Shown here: piece by piece, positions 25,403 to 34,438 of the stretch
How positions within the stretch are numbered: the stretch's first letter is position 1
Layout of the letters: each line of letters starts with the position of its first letter
Assembly: GCF_023149135.1 (NCBI RefSeq)
Contig: NZ_JAIWJX010000002.1
Location: forward strand, 1,488,001-1,552,000
Direction: 5' to 3'
Origin: Fictibacillus marinisediminis
GTDB taxonomy: Bacteria > Bacillota > Bacilli > Bacillales > Fictibacillaceae
DNA: 64,000 bases
Notes under the pieces: model-generated
Databases searched by the model: none
Told to the model about the DNA's origin: nothing
The model's input: only the letters and a program-made list of their open reading frames with translations
Made by a program: the position numbers and the translations under genes

Positions 25403-26632
25403 ATGGGTGTTGCTTCGTTAAAAAAGGAGCCCTCGTCATCAGCAACCATTTACAAGGTGCTTTTTGCAATCAGTTTTGTGCATCTGTTAAACGATGCGAT
25501 GCAGGCGGTTATTCCAGCTATTTTTCCGATCCTCGAGAAGTCTATGAATCTGTCTTTTGCCCAGCTTGGATGGATTGCATTCTCACTGAACATTACCTCT
25601 TCCATCATGCAGCCGATTGTAGGCTGGTATACGGATCGGACCACATCACCATATTTGCTTCCTCTTGGGATGGCATCCAGCTTGATTGGAATGGTTGGCA
25701 TCGCTTATTCCAATAACTTTACGTACATATTGCTCTCGGTTATTCTGATTGGCCTTGGTTCTGCTGTTTTTCATCCGGAAGGATCACGTGTTGCGTATAT
25801 GGCAGCCGGGAAGAGGAGAGGATTGGCCCAATCGATTTATCAGGTTGGAGGGAATACAGGAAATTCATTGGCGCCTGTCATGACAGCTCTTGTGTTCGTT
25901 CCGTTCGGCCAGTTTGGGGCGATATGGTTTACATCATCAGCAGCCATGGCCATCATCGTCCTGGTTTTTGTGTCTGGATGGTATCGGTCAAGGCTTGTAA
26001 ACTTTCCGAGAGTGACAAAAAAGCCGTCTAAGAAAGCTGCAAACCCAAAAAGAAAGAAGCAGATTATCTTTGCCGTATGTCTTTTAGTCTTTCTTGTATT
26101 TGCGCGATCTTGGTATTTTTCAGGAATCTCAAACTTCTACCAGTTTTATTTGATTAAGGATTATGGCCTTTCCATTCGCCATGCGCAGTATTATATTTTT
26201 GTCTTTCTTGCAGCTGGCGTTCTCGGAACTTTTTTTGGAGGACCGCTGGCTGACCGATTAGGAAAGAGAAATATGATTTTCTGGTCGATGCTGGGTTCTG
26301 CTCCGCTCGCACTCCTGCTTCCATATGTCAGTTTAAATTGGATCTACCCGATATTCTTGCTGCTCGGTTTTATTCTAATGACCAGTTTTTCAGTGACGGT
26401 TGTTTATGCTCAGGAACTGCTTCCCGGAAGGATTGGAATGGTATCCGGACTGATTGTCGGACTTGCTTTTGGTATGGGAGCTCTCGGTTCGGTTATCCTC
26501 GGAAACCTGGCGGACGCCTTCAGTGTACATTTCATTATGGTATTGATCAGTTTTTTTCCAATAGCCGGTATACTGACGTTTTTACTACCGCAAGATCAAA
26601 CAGTGAAAGCGTGGGAACAGGAAGCAATTTAA
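25403..26632 (+). CDS. fsr: Fosmidomycin-resistance-like MFS transporter
   Basis: This 409-residue 12-segment transporter fits the Fsr branch: SFVHLLNDAMQAVIPAIFPIL in segment 1, LGLGSAVFHPEGSRVAYMAAG-like sequence around residue 115-140, and QVGGNTGNSLAP. Family members export fosmidomycin or similar compounds. AGAAAGAAGGA lies upstream of the ATG and a terminator follows. The true substrate is unknown. Confidence 0.87.
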   Translation: MGVASLKKEPSSSATIYKVLFAISFVHLLNDAMQAVIPAIFPILEKSMNLSFAQLGWIAFSLNITSSIMQPIVGWYTDRTTSPYLLPLGMASSLIGMVGIAYSNNFTYILLSVILIGLGSAVFHPEGSRVAYMAAGKRRGLAQSIYQVGGNTGNSLAPVMTALVFVPFGQFGAIWFTSSAAMAIIVLVFVSGWYRSRLVNFPRVTKKPSKKAANPKRKKQIIFAVCLLVFLVFARSWYFSGISNFYQFYLIKDYGLSIRHAQYYIFVFLAAGVLGTFFGGPLADRLGKRNMIFWSMLGSAPLALLLPYVSLNWIYPIFLLLGFILMTSFSVTVVYAQELLPGRIGMVSGLIVGLAFGMGALGSVILGNLADAFSVHFIMVLISFFPIAGILTFLLPQDQTVKAWEQEAI

Positions 26633-26634
26633 TA

Positions 26635-26673
26635 AAAAATGCCGGTACAGTCGAAGGCTGTTTCGGCATTTTT
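26635..26673 (+). terminator. Rho-independent terminator of fsr
   Basis: AAAAATGCCG and CGGCATTTTT form the outer stem, with an inner ACAG/CTGT stem. The T tract extends the arm. Confidence 0.85.
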
Positions 26674-26700
26674 AATTAGGATTAGGTTATTCTCCGAGTA

Positions 26701-26928
26701 TTAATGATCACCCTCAGGAGGGTTCAGTTTTCTTTCTGATGACGAAGTGTTCTTTGTAGCTTCTTTATTTCTTTCCTCATTTTGTTCATCTTCAAAATCT
26801 TCCAACGGAAGTTCATCAGCAGGCATGACGAGCTGATCTCGCTCCAGTTGTTTTTCCTGGCTTCGTTTAAAGGCATTCTCTTTGTCGTTTCGATCAAGCA
26901 ATTCCTTTTGTTTTTTATGGTTATCCAT
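26701..26928 (-). CDS. Small highly charged hypothetical protein, 75 residues
   Basis: I do not recognise this hydrophilic protein, which is likely disordered. It is rich in Lys, Glu, Asp and Asn (ELLDRNDKENAFKRSQEKQ, EDFEDEQNEERNKE). AAAGGAGAG lies before the ATG, which supports translation. No domain or localisation signal is seen. Confidence 0.65.
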   Translation of the reverse strand: MDNHKKQKELLDRNDKENAFKRSQEKQLERDQLVMPADELPLEDFEDEQNEERNKEATKNTSSSERKLNPPEGDH

Positions 26929-27034
26929 ATATGTTTCTCTCCTTTAAATGAGACTGTACGGTAACTATAGCCCTTATTCAGATTTTAAAACCTGCTGCCG
27001 AGGAAAATAAATTCAAGTTATTGTATTTTAACAT

Positions 27035-27126
27035 TTGACAAACGAGTAATGTGCCGTAAAATATAGGTAAACGTTTACATTCTGAAAAGTTCAAAGGTTC
27101 TACCTCGTCTGAACGTAAACGTTTAC
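27035..27126 (+). promoter_or_regulatory. Promoter with paired GTAAACGTTTAC operators
   Basis: TTGACA at 27035-27040 and TAAAAT at 27057-27062 (16-base spacing) form a sigma-A-like promoter. Two identical palindromes GTAAACGTTTAC lie at 27067-27078 and 27115-27126, 48 bases apart centre to centre. Such sites are typical of LacI-family regulators, including CcpA cre sites. The first covers the likely start of transcription, so binding should repress the thuA operon. Confidence 0.8.
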
Positions 27127-27177
27127 TCTTAAAACAGAAGAGGTTATTTCTTACATAAATAGAAGGAGTGGAACGCA

Positions 27178-27903
27178 ATGAAGGTTACCATCTGGAATGA
27201 AAATCGCCATGAGAACAAAAACCCGGCTGTACGCTCGGTGTATCCTGAAGGAATTCACGGTGCCATCCAGCAATTTTTATCAAAATCAGGGGTAGACGCT
27301 GATACCGCAACTCTTGATGAGCCAGAACACGGATTAAGCCAGCAGACTCTTGATCAGACGGACGTTCTTGTCTGGTGGGGACATATAGCACACGATGAAG
27401 TAAAAGAGGAAGTAGTAGAGCGCGTTTATCAGCGTGTTCTGGATGGTATGGGATTAATTGTCCTTCACTCTGGACACTTCTCAAAAATCTTTAAAAAACT
27501 AATGGGCACTTCCTGCGATTTGAAATGGCGGGAAGCAGATGAAAAAGAACGTCTATGGGTAGTCGATCCATCCCATCCGATTGCTTCTGGAATCGGTGAA
27601 TATATTGAGTTGCCTCAAGAAGAGATGTACGGAGAGCATTTTGATATCCCGGCTCCTGATGAACTGGTTTTCGTCAGCTGGTTTGAAGGCGGAGAGGTGT
27701 TCAGGAGCGGGTGCACATACAAGCGCGGGAAAGGAAAAGTTTTTTATTTCCGGCCGGGACACGAAACCTATCCTACCTATCATAATGCCGATGTACAAAA
27801 GGTCATCTTAAATGCCGTTCAATGGGCAAAACCTGCAGGAAGCAATAAACCGGTTTACGGGAATGCAAAACCTCTTGAAGCAATTGGTGCCAATCAAAAC
27901 TAA
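27178..27903 (+). CDS. thuA: ThuA-domain protein
   Basis: ThuA proteins have a class I glutamine-amidotransferase-like fold and act in disaccharide use, first described for trehalose in rhizobia. The 241-residue protein has the start [41 protein letters not shown] and [28 protein letters not shown] precedes the ATG. It opens a four-gene operon with two sugar dehydrogenases and an isomerase, which suggests work on oxidised glycosides. Confidence 0.9.
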   Translation: MKVTIWNENRHENKNPAVRSVYPEGIHGAIQQFLSKSGVDADTATLDEPEHGLSQQTLDQTDVLVWWGHIAHDEVKEEVVERVYQRVLDGMGLIVLHSGHFSKIFKKLMGTSCDLKWREADEKERLWVVDPSHPIASGIGEYIELPQEEMYGEHFDIPAPDELVFVSWFEGGEVFRSGCTYKRGKGKVFYFRPGHETYPTYHNADVQKVILNAVQWAKPAGSNKPVYGNAKPLEAIGANQN

Positions 27904-27920
27904 AAGGAGTGGAAGACAGG

Positions 27921-28958
27921 ATGATTAAAGTTGGAGTCATTGGATGCGGAAGCATCGCACAGCACAGACATTTACCAGAGTATAAAAACAATTCACAAAC
28001 CATCATTGCAGCAGTATGCGACATTAATCATGAACGAGCGGATCACATTGCCAAAGAATACGGTGCAAAAGCGTACTATTCTTATGAAGATCTGCTTAAT
28101 GATCCTGAAATTGAAGCTGTCAGTGTGTGCACACCCAATTACCTTCATGCGCCAATTTCCATTGCTGCATTAAACAGCGGAAAGCATGTTTTATGCGAGA
28201 AACCGATGGCGACATCACTTGAGGAAGCAGAGCAAATGATCCTTGCCAGTGAGAAGAACGGGAAAAAACTAATGATCGCTCATAATCAGCGTTTTGTCCG
28301 ATCTCATGAAAAAGCAAAGGAATTGATCGCTGGTGGAGAACTGGGCAGGGTTTACAGCTTTAGAACAACATTCGGACATCCTGGGCCAGAAACATGGAGC
28401 GCAGAAGGCACGGACAGCTGGTTTTTCAAAAAAGAAAAAGCATTTATCGGAGCGATGGGAGACCTTGGTGTTCACAAAACAGATCTGATCCGCTTCATAT
28501 TAGGTGAAGAAGTGGATGAAGTGGCATCATTTGTTGAAACGTCTTCAAAGAAAAACGCTACAGTAGATGATACAGCGGTATGTATATTAAAAACAGCAAG
28601 CGGAGTGATCGGAACACTTGCAGCGAGCTGGTCCTATGTCTCAAAAGAGGACAACTCTACTATTATCTATGGAGAGAAAGGCATTTTGCGCCTCGAAGAA
28701 AGCCCTGAGTATTCTTTGATCGCTCAATACAAAGATGGTTCAACTGTAAACTACTCTCTGGGCCAGATTCAGACAAATGATTCAGGGGGCCAGAATGATT
28801 CACGCGTGATCGGCAAGTTTGCAGATTGCATCCTGAACGACACAGAGCCAGCGGTATCCGGAGAAGAAGGAAAACGGTCTCTGGCTGTCATTATTGCTGC
28901 ACTAAAAGCAAGCGAAACGAAAAAGACAGTGAGTCTCGAAAACGGGGTGCTCGCATGA
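27921..28958 (+). CDS. Gfo/Idh/MocA-family oxidoreductase 1
   Basis: This 345-residue NAD(P)-dependent dehydrogenase has the Rossmann start IKVGVIGCGSIAQHRHLPEY, the family motif GKHVLCEKPMA with the catalytic-site lysine, and a C-terminal beta-sheet domain with MGDLGVHKTDLIRFILGEE containing the conserved His/Asp region. ATG 27921 follows AAGGAG. It overlaps the next gene by ATGA. The substrate is a sugar or polyol by family; the neighbours suggest a glycoside. Confidence 0.9.
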   Translation: MIKVGVIGCGSIAQHRHLPEYKNNSQTIIAAVCDINHERADHIAKEYGAKAYYSYEDLLNDPEIEAVSVCTPNYLHAPISIAALNSGKHVLCEKPMATSLEEAEQMILASEKNGKKLMIAHNQRFVRSHEKAKELIAGGELGRVYSFRTTFGHPGPETWSAEGTDSWFFKKEKAFIGAMGDLGVHKTDLIRFILGEEVDEVASFVETSSKKNATVDDTAVCILKTASGVIGTLAASWSYVSKEDNSTIIYGEKGILRLEESPEYSLIAQYKDGSTVNYSLGQIQTNDSGGQNDSRVIGKFADCILNDTEPAVSGEEGKRSLAVIIAALKASETKKTVSLENGVLA

Positions 28959-30019
28959 ACCTGCTAAAAGTAGGCTTGATTGGGGTCGGAGGAATCGCTG
29001 AAGGAAGGCATATTCCAGCCATTCAAAATTTAGCTGAAAAGGCAGTGATTACGGGTGTAAGTGATATAAACGTTCATCGTGCTGAACAGATTGCAGAGAA
29101 GTATGATATTCCATCTGTGTATGAGAATTATCATGAGATGCTTCCTCACATTGATGCCGTAATCATATCAACTCCAAACAAGTTTCATTCAGAAATTGCA
29201 GTAGCGGCACTCCAAGCCGGTGTGCATGTGTTATGTGAAAAACCGATGGCGCTGTCTACCGAAGAATGTGACCGGATGATTCAGGCTTCAAAAGAATCAG
29301 GCAAAATTCTTTCCATCGCTTATCACTATCGTTTTATGAAAAATGCCCAGGCTGCCAAAAAGGTGATGCTAGAAGGTGAAATCGGCGAGCCGCTTGTCAT
29401 CAGAACCCAAGGGCTCAGGCGAAGAAAGGTTCCCGGCTGGGGAGTCTTTACAAATAAAGAATTGCAGGGTGGGGGAAGCCTGATCGATTATGGCTGTCAT
29501 CTTCTGGACTTGTCCATATGGCTGATGGGCAATCCTGTTCCTGTGGAAGTCATGGGCTCTCAATATAATCTTTTGAGCCGTACTCCCGATCAAGTTAATC
29601 TTTGGGGTGAGTTTGACTATAAAACATTTGAAGTGGATGACCATGTAACAGGGTACATCCGTTTTGAAAACGGTGCGTCTCTTTTATTAGAAACCTCTTG
29701 GTCAGCCAACATTAAAGACGATGTGGAGAATGTTAGCATTTCTGGTGAAAAAGGCGGACTGGATGTTTTTCCTTTTCACTTGAATCAGGCCAAACACGGC
29801 ATGCTCCTTAATTCTGAGGCATCCTTTATTCCAGGTGATGAAAACCCTGGAAATCCGCAGGCGGAGAATTTTGTAGACTGCTGTCTAGGCCTTGCTGAGC
29901 AGGTCGTCAAGCCGGAGGAAGCAAGAATGGTCTCTATGCTGATTGAAGCCATCTATAAAAGCAGCCTTACTGGGAGCAGCGTTAAACTTGATTATCGAAA
30001 GGAAGTGGAGAGTCAATGA
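28955..30019 (+). CDS. Gfo/Idh/MocA-family oxidoreductase 2
   Basis: This 354-residue dehydrogenase is paralogous to the preceding one: LKVGLIGVGGIAEGRHIPAI, GVHVLCEKPMALSTEE and GGGSLIDYGCHLLDLSIWL. The start at 28955 overlaps the previous stop; a much longer frame opens at 28826, but it lies inside the upstream gene. Two dehydrogenases and an epimerase together resemble pathways that oxidise at C3 of a glycoside, epimerise, and reduce again. Confidence 0.9.
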   Translation: MNLLKVGLIGVGGIAEGRHIPAIQNLAEKAVITGVSDINVHRAEQIAEKYDIPSVYENYHEMLPHIDAVIISTPNKFHSEIAVAALQAGVHVLCEKPMALSTEECDRMIQASKESGKILSIAYHYRFMKNAQAAKKVMLEGEIGEPLVIRTQGLRRRKVPGWGVFTNKELQGGGSLIDYGCHLLDLSIWLMGNPVPVEVMGSQYNLLSRTPDQVNLWGEFDYKTFEVDDHVTGYIRFENGASLLLETSWSANIKDDVENVSISGEKGGLDVFPFHLNQAKHGMLLNSEASFIPGDENPGNPQAENFVDCCLGLAEQVVKPEEARMVSMLIEAIYKSSLTGSSVKLDYRKEVESQ

Positions 30020-30984
30020 AGTTAGGCGTATTTACCGTATTATTTTCAGATATGCCGTTTGAACAAATGCTCGATCATGTGAAGAAAGCCGGCGTTAAGG
30101 CGGTGGAGATCGGGACAGGGAATTACCCGGGAAACGCACATTGCAACTTGGATGAACTTTTGGACAGTGAAGAGAAACGACAGGATTTTCTCCATCAGGT
30201 GAAATCCAGAGATCTAACGATCAGTGCTCTCAGCTGCCATGGAAATCCGCTCTCTCCTGACCAGGAGTTTGCCCGCCAATCTCATGACACGTTTGTTAAA
30301 ACCGTCGATCTTGCTAATCTGCTAGGAGTGCCTGTTGTCAACTGTTTTTCAGGCGTACCTGGGGACCATGAAGGAGCGAAATACCCAAACTGGCCGGTTA
30401 CACCTTGGCCAAATGAATATGGCGACATCTTAAAATGGCAATGGGAAGAAAAACTGATCCCTTACTGGCGTGAGTGGGGACAGTTTGCCAAGGACAAGAA
30501 CGTGAAAATTGGCCTTGAACTGCATGGTGGATTCCTAGTTCATACTCCTTACACATTGTTGAAACTTCGTCAAGAAACATGTGATGCTATCGGTGCCAAC
30601 CTTGATCCAAGCCATCTGTGGTGGCAGGGGATTGATCCGATAGCGGCTATCAAAATACTAGGCAAAGAGAATGCGATCCATCATTTCCATGCCAAAGACA
30701 CTTATATTGATCAGGATAATGTGAACTTATATGGACTGACTGACATGCAGCCTTATGGTGAAGTTCAATCCCGTGCGTGGAGTTTCCGTTCAGTAGGATG
30801 CGGACACAGCGTACAGGAATGGTCCGATATGATCAGCGCGCTGCGTACCTATGGTTATGACTATGTGGTCAGCATTGAGCATGAGGATCCCCTTATGTCC
30901 ATAAACGAAGGATTTGCCCGAGCGGTGAAAAATTTAAATGATGTGATGATTGAAGAAACTCCTGCAGATATGTGGTGGGTTTAG
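30016..30984 (+). CDS. Sugar phosphate isomerase/epimerase (AP-endonuclease-2 TIM barrel)
   Basis: This 322-residue protein belongs to the xylose-isomerase-like TIM barrel family. Metal-ligand positions are visible: Glu in KIGLELHGGFLVH, Asp in GANLDPSHLWWQG, His in NAIHHFHAKDTYI and Glu in YVVSIEHEDP. The ATG overlaps the preceding stop by AATGA. Last in the thuA operon; a role in epimerising or cleaving a keto-sugar is inferred. Confidence 0.9.
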   Translation: MKLGVFTVLFSDMPFEQMLDHVKKAGVKAVEIGTGNYPGNAHCNLDELLDSEEKRQDFLHQVKSRDLTISALSCHGNPLSPDQEFARQSHDTFVKTVDLANLLGVPVVNCFSGVPGDHEGAKYPNWPVTPWPNEYGDILKWQWEEKLIPYWREWGQFAKDKNVKIGLELHGGFLVHTPYTLLKLRQETCDAIGANLDPSHLWWQGIDPIAAIKILGKENAIHHFHAKDTYIDQDNVNLYGLTDMQPYGEVQSRAWSFRSVGCGHSVQEWSDMISALRTYGYDYVVSIEHEDPLMSINEGFARAVKNLNDVMIEETPADMWWV

Positions 30985-32445
30985 TATAAGAAGCAGCAGG
31001 CCATTTACACGCCTAGCTGCTTTTTTGTAAGAATATTGCGCTTTTCTATTTTTTGGTTTGACCTCATTTTGAAGAACATACCAGTTCTGAGGAAATGCTG
31101 GCCCCAAAAGCCAATAGCTGATGCCTCTTAATTGATACTGTTTGGCTGCGGTGAATTTTGCTTTAATGCTCCTTGCATCTTCAAACCATACGATATGCTG
31201 GGCGCCGCTACCATCATAATATTTGTAAAAGGGCGATTGAGCCTTCTCATCAAATTGAATCGATGCTCCGTAGCGTCGAGCCCGATCTACCGCTTCTTGG
31301 GGGGAGACAGTCTGGGCATACGTACCTTGAACAAAAGGCAGCTTCCAATCATAGCCATACAGAGGGACACCCATGACAAGCTTGTTTGCTGGTATTTCTG
31401 TCAATGCATATTCCAGGACTTTCTTTACTTCGTTTAAAGGAGCAACCGCCATCGGTTTGCCGCCGATCCATCCCCATTCATACGTCATAACAATGACAAA
31501 ATCTACGATTTCACCATGTGCCCCATAATCATGAGCTTCATAGAGAATTCCTTTTTGTCCTGCGCTAAGCTTTGGAGCGAGCGCGGTGGATGTGATATAT
31601 CCAAGAGGTTTAAATAAGGATACGGTCCGCCTTAGAAACTGGTTGTAAGCTTCCCTCTGGTTAGGGTTAATGTATTCAAAATCGAAGTTAACCCCTTTAT
31701 ATCCCTTGTTCTTCATGACTGAAAGGATAGTGTTAAGCAGTTTACTCTGAATGCTGGTGTCCGAAAGAACAGCGCTGATGAGTTCAGTATTGAATGTCCC
31801 GTTTTGAAAGTTAGTCACTACCATTAGAGGAGAAATACTTTCTGATTTGGCTGCGGGAAGGACGACTTCATCATTTGGAGGGTTAAGTGTCCCGTCCTTG
31901 TTGATAGTATAGCTGAAAGGCGTAATATACGTTAAATATTTTCCTTTTGAATGTATTTCTTTTTGAATAGCGGGGGTATAGCTGCTGATGTAGGCATTGA
32001 TTTCTTTTACCGGCCTCTCGAAAGGAATGGTCAGTTTTTGTCCGGGATAAATAACATGTGCAGCCGATAAATTATTTTCTTCGGCGATTCCTTGAATGCT
32101 TGCGCCATACTTCATGGAAATCACATACAGACTGTCGCCTGGGTGCACAACATGGACGGGGATGATGAGTTCTTGGTCTATATAAATATAAGCCGTCTTT
32201 TCTATATTGTTCCGGTCCACAATGGCTTGAACGGAGGTATCCCATCGGCCGGCTATTAAATACAGGGTATCGCCTTGCTGTACACGATAGCGCGGAAAGG
32301 GAGGAGAGATCACCAGTGCCTGGCCGATAATCAGTGAATTGGGATCTCTTACATCGTTTTCGTTCATGATGACTTGAAGATCAACACCATAGTGATGGGC
32401 AATGCCCCATAGGCTGTCACCCTGCTGAACCACATGGATGTGCAT
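30934..32445 (-). CDS. Spore peptidoglycan hydrolase with three LysM and a GH18 domain (SleL/YaaH-like)
   Basis: SleL-type N-acetylglucosaminidases degrade cortex fragments during germination. Three LysM repeats occupy about 1-140 (VVQQGDSLWGIAHHYG, VQQGDTLYLIAGRW, VHPGDSLYVISMKYG), followed by a GH18 domain with GVNFDFEYINP holding the catalytic Glu. ATG 32445 follows GGGGGGTG. YaaH usually has two LysM, so this is a longer variant. The frame runs about 30 residues past the usual end, through a terminator hairpin and 51 bases into the opposite gene. One shifted base would stop it in the hairpin, so the 3' end may be altered. Confidence 0.88.
   Translation of the reverse strand: MHIHVVQQGDSLWGIAHHYGVDLQVIMNENDVRDPNSLIIGQALVISPPFPRYRVQQGDTLYLIAGRWDTSVQAIVDRNNIEKTAYIYIDQELIIPVHVVHPGDSLYVISMKYGASIQGIAEENNLSAAHVIYPGQKLTIPFERPVKEINAYISSYTPAIQKEIHSKGKYLTYITPFSYTINKDGTLNPPNDEVVLPAAKSESISPLMVVTNFQNGTFNTELISAVLSDTSIQSKLLNTILSVMKNKGYKGVNFDFEYINPNQREAYNQFLRRTVSLFKPLGYITSTALAPKLSAGQKGILYEAHDYGAHGEIVDFVIVMTYEWGWIGGKPMAVAPLNEVKKVLEYALTEIPANKLVMGVPLYGYDWKLPFVQGTYAQTVSPQEAVDRARRYGASIQFDEKAQSPFYKYYDGSGAQHIVWFEDARSIKAKFTAAKQYQLRGISYWLLGPAFPQNWYVLQNEVKPKNRKAQYSYKKAARRVNGLLLLILNPPHICRSFFNHHII
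30991..31026 (+). terminator. Terminator of the thuA operon
   Basis: AAGCAGC-AGGC and GCCT-AGCTGCTT pair across a nine-base loop, followed by TTTTTT. It lies wholly inside the reading frame of the opposite gene. Confidence 0.85.
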
Positions 32446-32475
32446 ATCAACACCCCCCATAATATCTCTCTACCT

Positions 32476-32504
32476 AATGTATTAAAAGAGAACAGACATT
32501 ATGA
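32476..32504 (-). promoter_or_regulatory. Possible sigma-E promoter of the SleL-like gene
   Basis: On the minus strand TCATAAT and AATACATT are separated by 14 bases, close to the mother-cell sigma-E consensus KCATATT-N14-CATACANT. It lies about 30 bases before the start of the spore lytic enzyme, which fits its expected expression. Confidence 0.45.
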
Positions 32505-32549
32505 AGAATACACTCTTAAAAAGAAAGAGATGATAGAGGAACGCGTGAA

Positions 32550-32584
32550 AAAACATAAAAAAACCCAGCTGCTGAAGAGCTGGG
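32550..32584 (-). terminator. Terminator of the YtxH-like gene
   Basis: CCCAGCT and AGCTGGG pair, with TTTTTTATG following on the minus strand, 12 bases after the stop. Confidence 0.8.
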
Positions 32585-32596
32585 CTATAGTTTGTA

Positions 32597-33010
32597 TTAT
32601 TCTCCGAGTGTTTCTTTAGATGCTTCAGGAGAAGGTGGTATTTCGGGATCGTTTTGAATGGTTGGTGAAGCAGCCGAATTCTCATTTTTGTTTTTTATCG
32701 AATTAATCTTTTCCTTAGCTTGAGAAGTCATTTGACTGGTTATATCTTTCACGCTTCCCACCATGTTAGAAGCCTTTTCTTTCCCAGCCATTGTTCCCAG
32801 ACGAGTTTTCAATTTTGCTTCGTCCTTCATTTGGATCGTTTTTTCTTTTAGGTTAGATGTTTGATTGGATAAATCCCGGCGCATTTCCTTTCCGGATTTT
32901 GGAGTCAGTAATAGAGCGGTTGCGGCTCCAACCAGCCCCCCAACAAGAACACCTTTGGTAAAGTTGGTTTTGTTTTTGGTGTCAGTTGTTTTCGTTGTTT
33001 GATTGTTCAT
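32597..33010 (-). CDS. YtxH-domain protein
   Basis: This 137-residue protein has one membrane segment or gas-vesicle-like glycine-rich start typical of YtxH (GVLVGGLVGAATALLLTPKSGKEMRRD) at about 20-48, followed by a long charged helix (NLKEKTIQMKDEAKLK) and a Pro/Ser/Glu-rich tail. YtxH proteins are stress-induced in B. subtilis. ATG 33010 follows AAGGAGG; the upstream in-frame ATG is part of that site. Confidence 0.85.
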   Translation of the reverse strand: MNNQTTKTTDTKNKTNFTKGVLVGGLVGAATALLLTPKSGKEMRRDLSNQTSNLKEKTIQMKDEAKLKTRLGTMAGKEKASNMVGSVKDITSQMTSQAKEKINSIKNKNENSAASPTIQNDPEIPPSPEASKETLGE

Positions 33011-33082
33011 TGTCGAATTCCTCCTTTTCATCTTCTATACCCGGCTGGACTTATCGATAAACATAGGGAATAGCGAGAAAAA

Positions 33083-33122
33083 AGGATCATATTATAAGTC
33101 CAGGGGACTTAAATATGATCCT
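33083..33122 (-). terminator. Terminator of the YdjO-like gene
   Basis: AGGATCATAT-TTAAGTCC and GGACTTATA-ATATGATCCT form a long stem with one bulge around a three-base loop, then TTTTTTCTC on the minus strand. Confidence 0.85.
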
Positions 33123-33131
33123 GTTTCATCT

Positions 33132-33317
33132 TTATTTTAGCTCGGGGAGCATGCGGATTTCTTGAGCCATCTTTGATTTGCAAATCGGGCATTTTGGTGT
33201 TTCCTGCAGCGAGTAATCTGCTCTCATCCAGCATGTGCACTCCTCATTTTCACATGCCCATACTTTCGTTTCTACGTCAGGAACTGGTTCGATCGGGTTT
33301 TTGGAAAAAAAGGCCAT
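33132..33317 (-). CDS. ydjO: YdjO-like zinc-ribbon protein
   Basis: This 61-residue protein has a CXXXXC / CXXC pair (WACENEECTCW and PKCPICKSKM) that should bind zinc, and the overall pattern of B. subtilis YdjO, a cold-inducible small protein: VWACENEECTCWMR, ETPKCPICKSKM, EIRMLPEL. GGGGGATACC lies upstream. Function is unknown. Confidence 0.82.
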   Translation of the reverse strand: MAFFSKNPIEPVPDVETKVWACENEECTCWMRADYSLQETPKCPICKSKMAQEIRMLPELK

Positions 33318-33395
33318 GGGTATCCCCCTTAAGTGTAATACTTACATTATACTCCTTTTTGGCAACTTTTATGAGTAAAAAGACTTTCAAACTTT

Positions 33396-34355
33396 TTAAA
33401 AGGTTGGAATCCTTTCATAGTTTCTGCTCATGAGCACTGTCTTTTTCCGTATAATATCTGCGATTTCAGCAGGTTGTACGACCTGGGCATCGCTGCCGAG
33501 GGACCATATTAATTCTGCAAATCTGTGAATATCATTTGTAAGTATATACATAGAAATGAGCCCGCTGGCATCGGTCTCTTGTATGACATGAGGAGAGAGA
33601 GAGGGATGTCTCAAAGCCTTCTGAATGCCTTCGCCTTCTAATTTAATATGTAACAGAAGCTTTTTGGAAGGCGGAAGAAGATCTGGCCAATTCGTGATCG
33701 TCACTTCTGAGAAATCCATTAAAGCTTGATGTTCAATTTGAATTGCTGCTTGTTTTACATCTTTTAAATCAATCACATGAAATTCGTTCTCTGTATGGCT
33801 GTAACAGGGGCTGTACCAGCTGCCGCAGTCACAATAGATCCCGATTGGCTGAAGTCTGCCGAGCTTGGTGTTCCCTCCCAGCTCATAGTGCGCGGTGACC
33901 AGGCACTGCTCCAATGATGCGTCCAGAAAAAGAGGCAAGAAAGGTGCGGGATCAGGGTAGCAAGGCAGGTGGATGAGTAATCTCTTTTGAATTTCTTCGA
34001 ACCTTTTGACCGCATCATCGGGAAGGTAGTTGATAAATTTATCTCGCCCAGAGGCAGCTTCTCTCCTGAAAGGGAACGATAGGCTCTTTTTGTAGGGCTG
34101 CAGAGCAAATAAGAAAGCAAGTGCCTCAGACTCTGTAAAACCGATGGGCGGAAGAATTCTTTCGTTTTCAAGTTTATATCCTCCGTGGGGACCGAATTCA
34201 GACACGATCGGCAGTCCCATATCCATCAGGGAAAGCAGGTCCCTTTGAATGGTTCGGGTTGAAACTTTAAATTCTTCTGCGAGTTCTTTTAATGTAAAGC
34301 GTTTTTTCTTGTTGATGGACAATAATAGTAGTTCATGCCGTTTAACCTTAGCCAT
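33396..34355 (-). CDS. WYL-domain / YafY-type transcription regulator
   Basis: The N-terminal 60 residues form a DeoR-like helix-turn-helix (FTLKELAEEFKVSTRTIQRDLLSL). The middle and C-terminal region (RLQPIGIYCDCGSWYSPCY, FHVIDLKDVKQA) fit a WYL sensor domain. I chose ATG 34355, with GAGG upstream, rather than 34373. It stands alone, so its target is not clear. Confidence 0.85.
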   Translation of the reverse strand: MAKVKRHELLLLSINKKKRFTLKELAEEFKVSTRTIQRDLLSLMDMGLPIVSEFGPHGGYKLENERILPPIGFTESEALAFLFALQPYKKSLSFPFRREAASGRDKFINYLPDDAVKRFEEIQKRLLIHLPCYPDPAPFLPLFLDASLEQCLVTAHYELGGNTKLGRLQPIGIYCDCGSWYSPCYSHTENEFHVIDLKDVKQAAIQIEHQALMDFSEVTITNWPDLLPPSKKLLLHIKLEGEGIQKALRHPSLSPHVIQETDASGLISMYILTNDIHRFAELIWSLGSDAQVVQPAEIADIIRKKTVLMSRNYERIPTF

Positions 34356-34438
34356 GGATGTATCCTCAATCATATTAAAATAGTTGTTCTAGTTTATATA
34401 TCGTTCAACTATCAAGACATTTTACATAAAATTAAGGA

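Noticed and set aside
32434..32619. Plus-strand 61-codon frame between the SleL-like and YtxH-like genes
   Set aside because: It covers the sigma-E-like promoter and a terminator and has no ribosome site.
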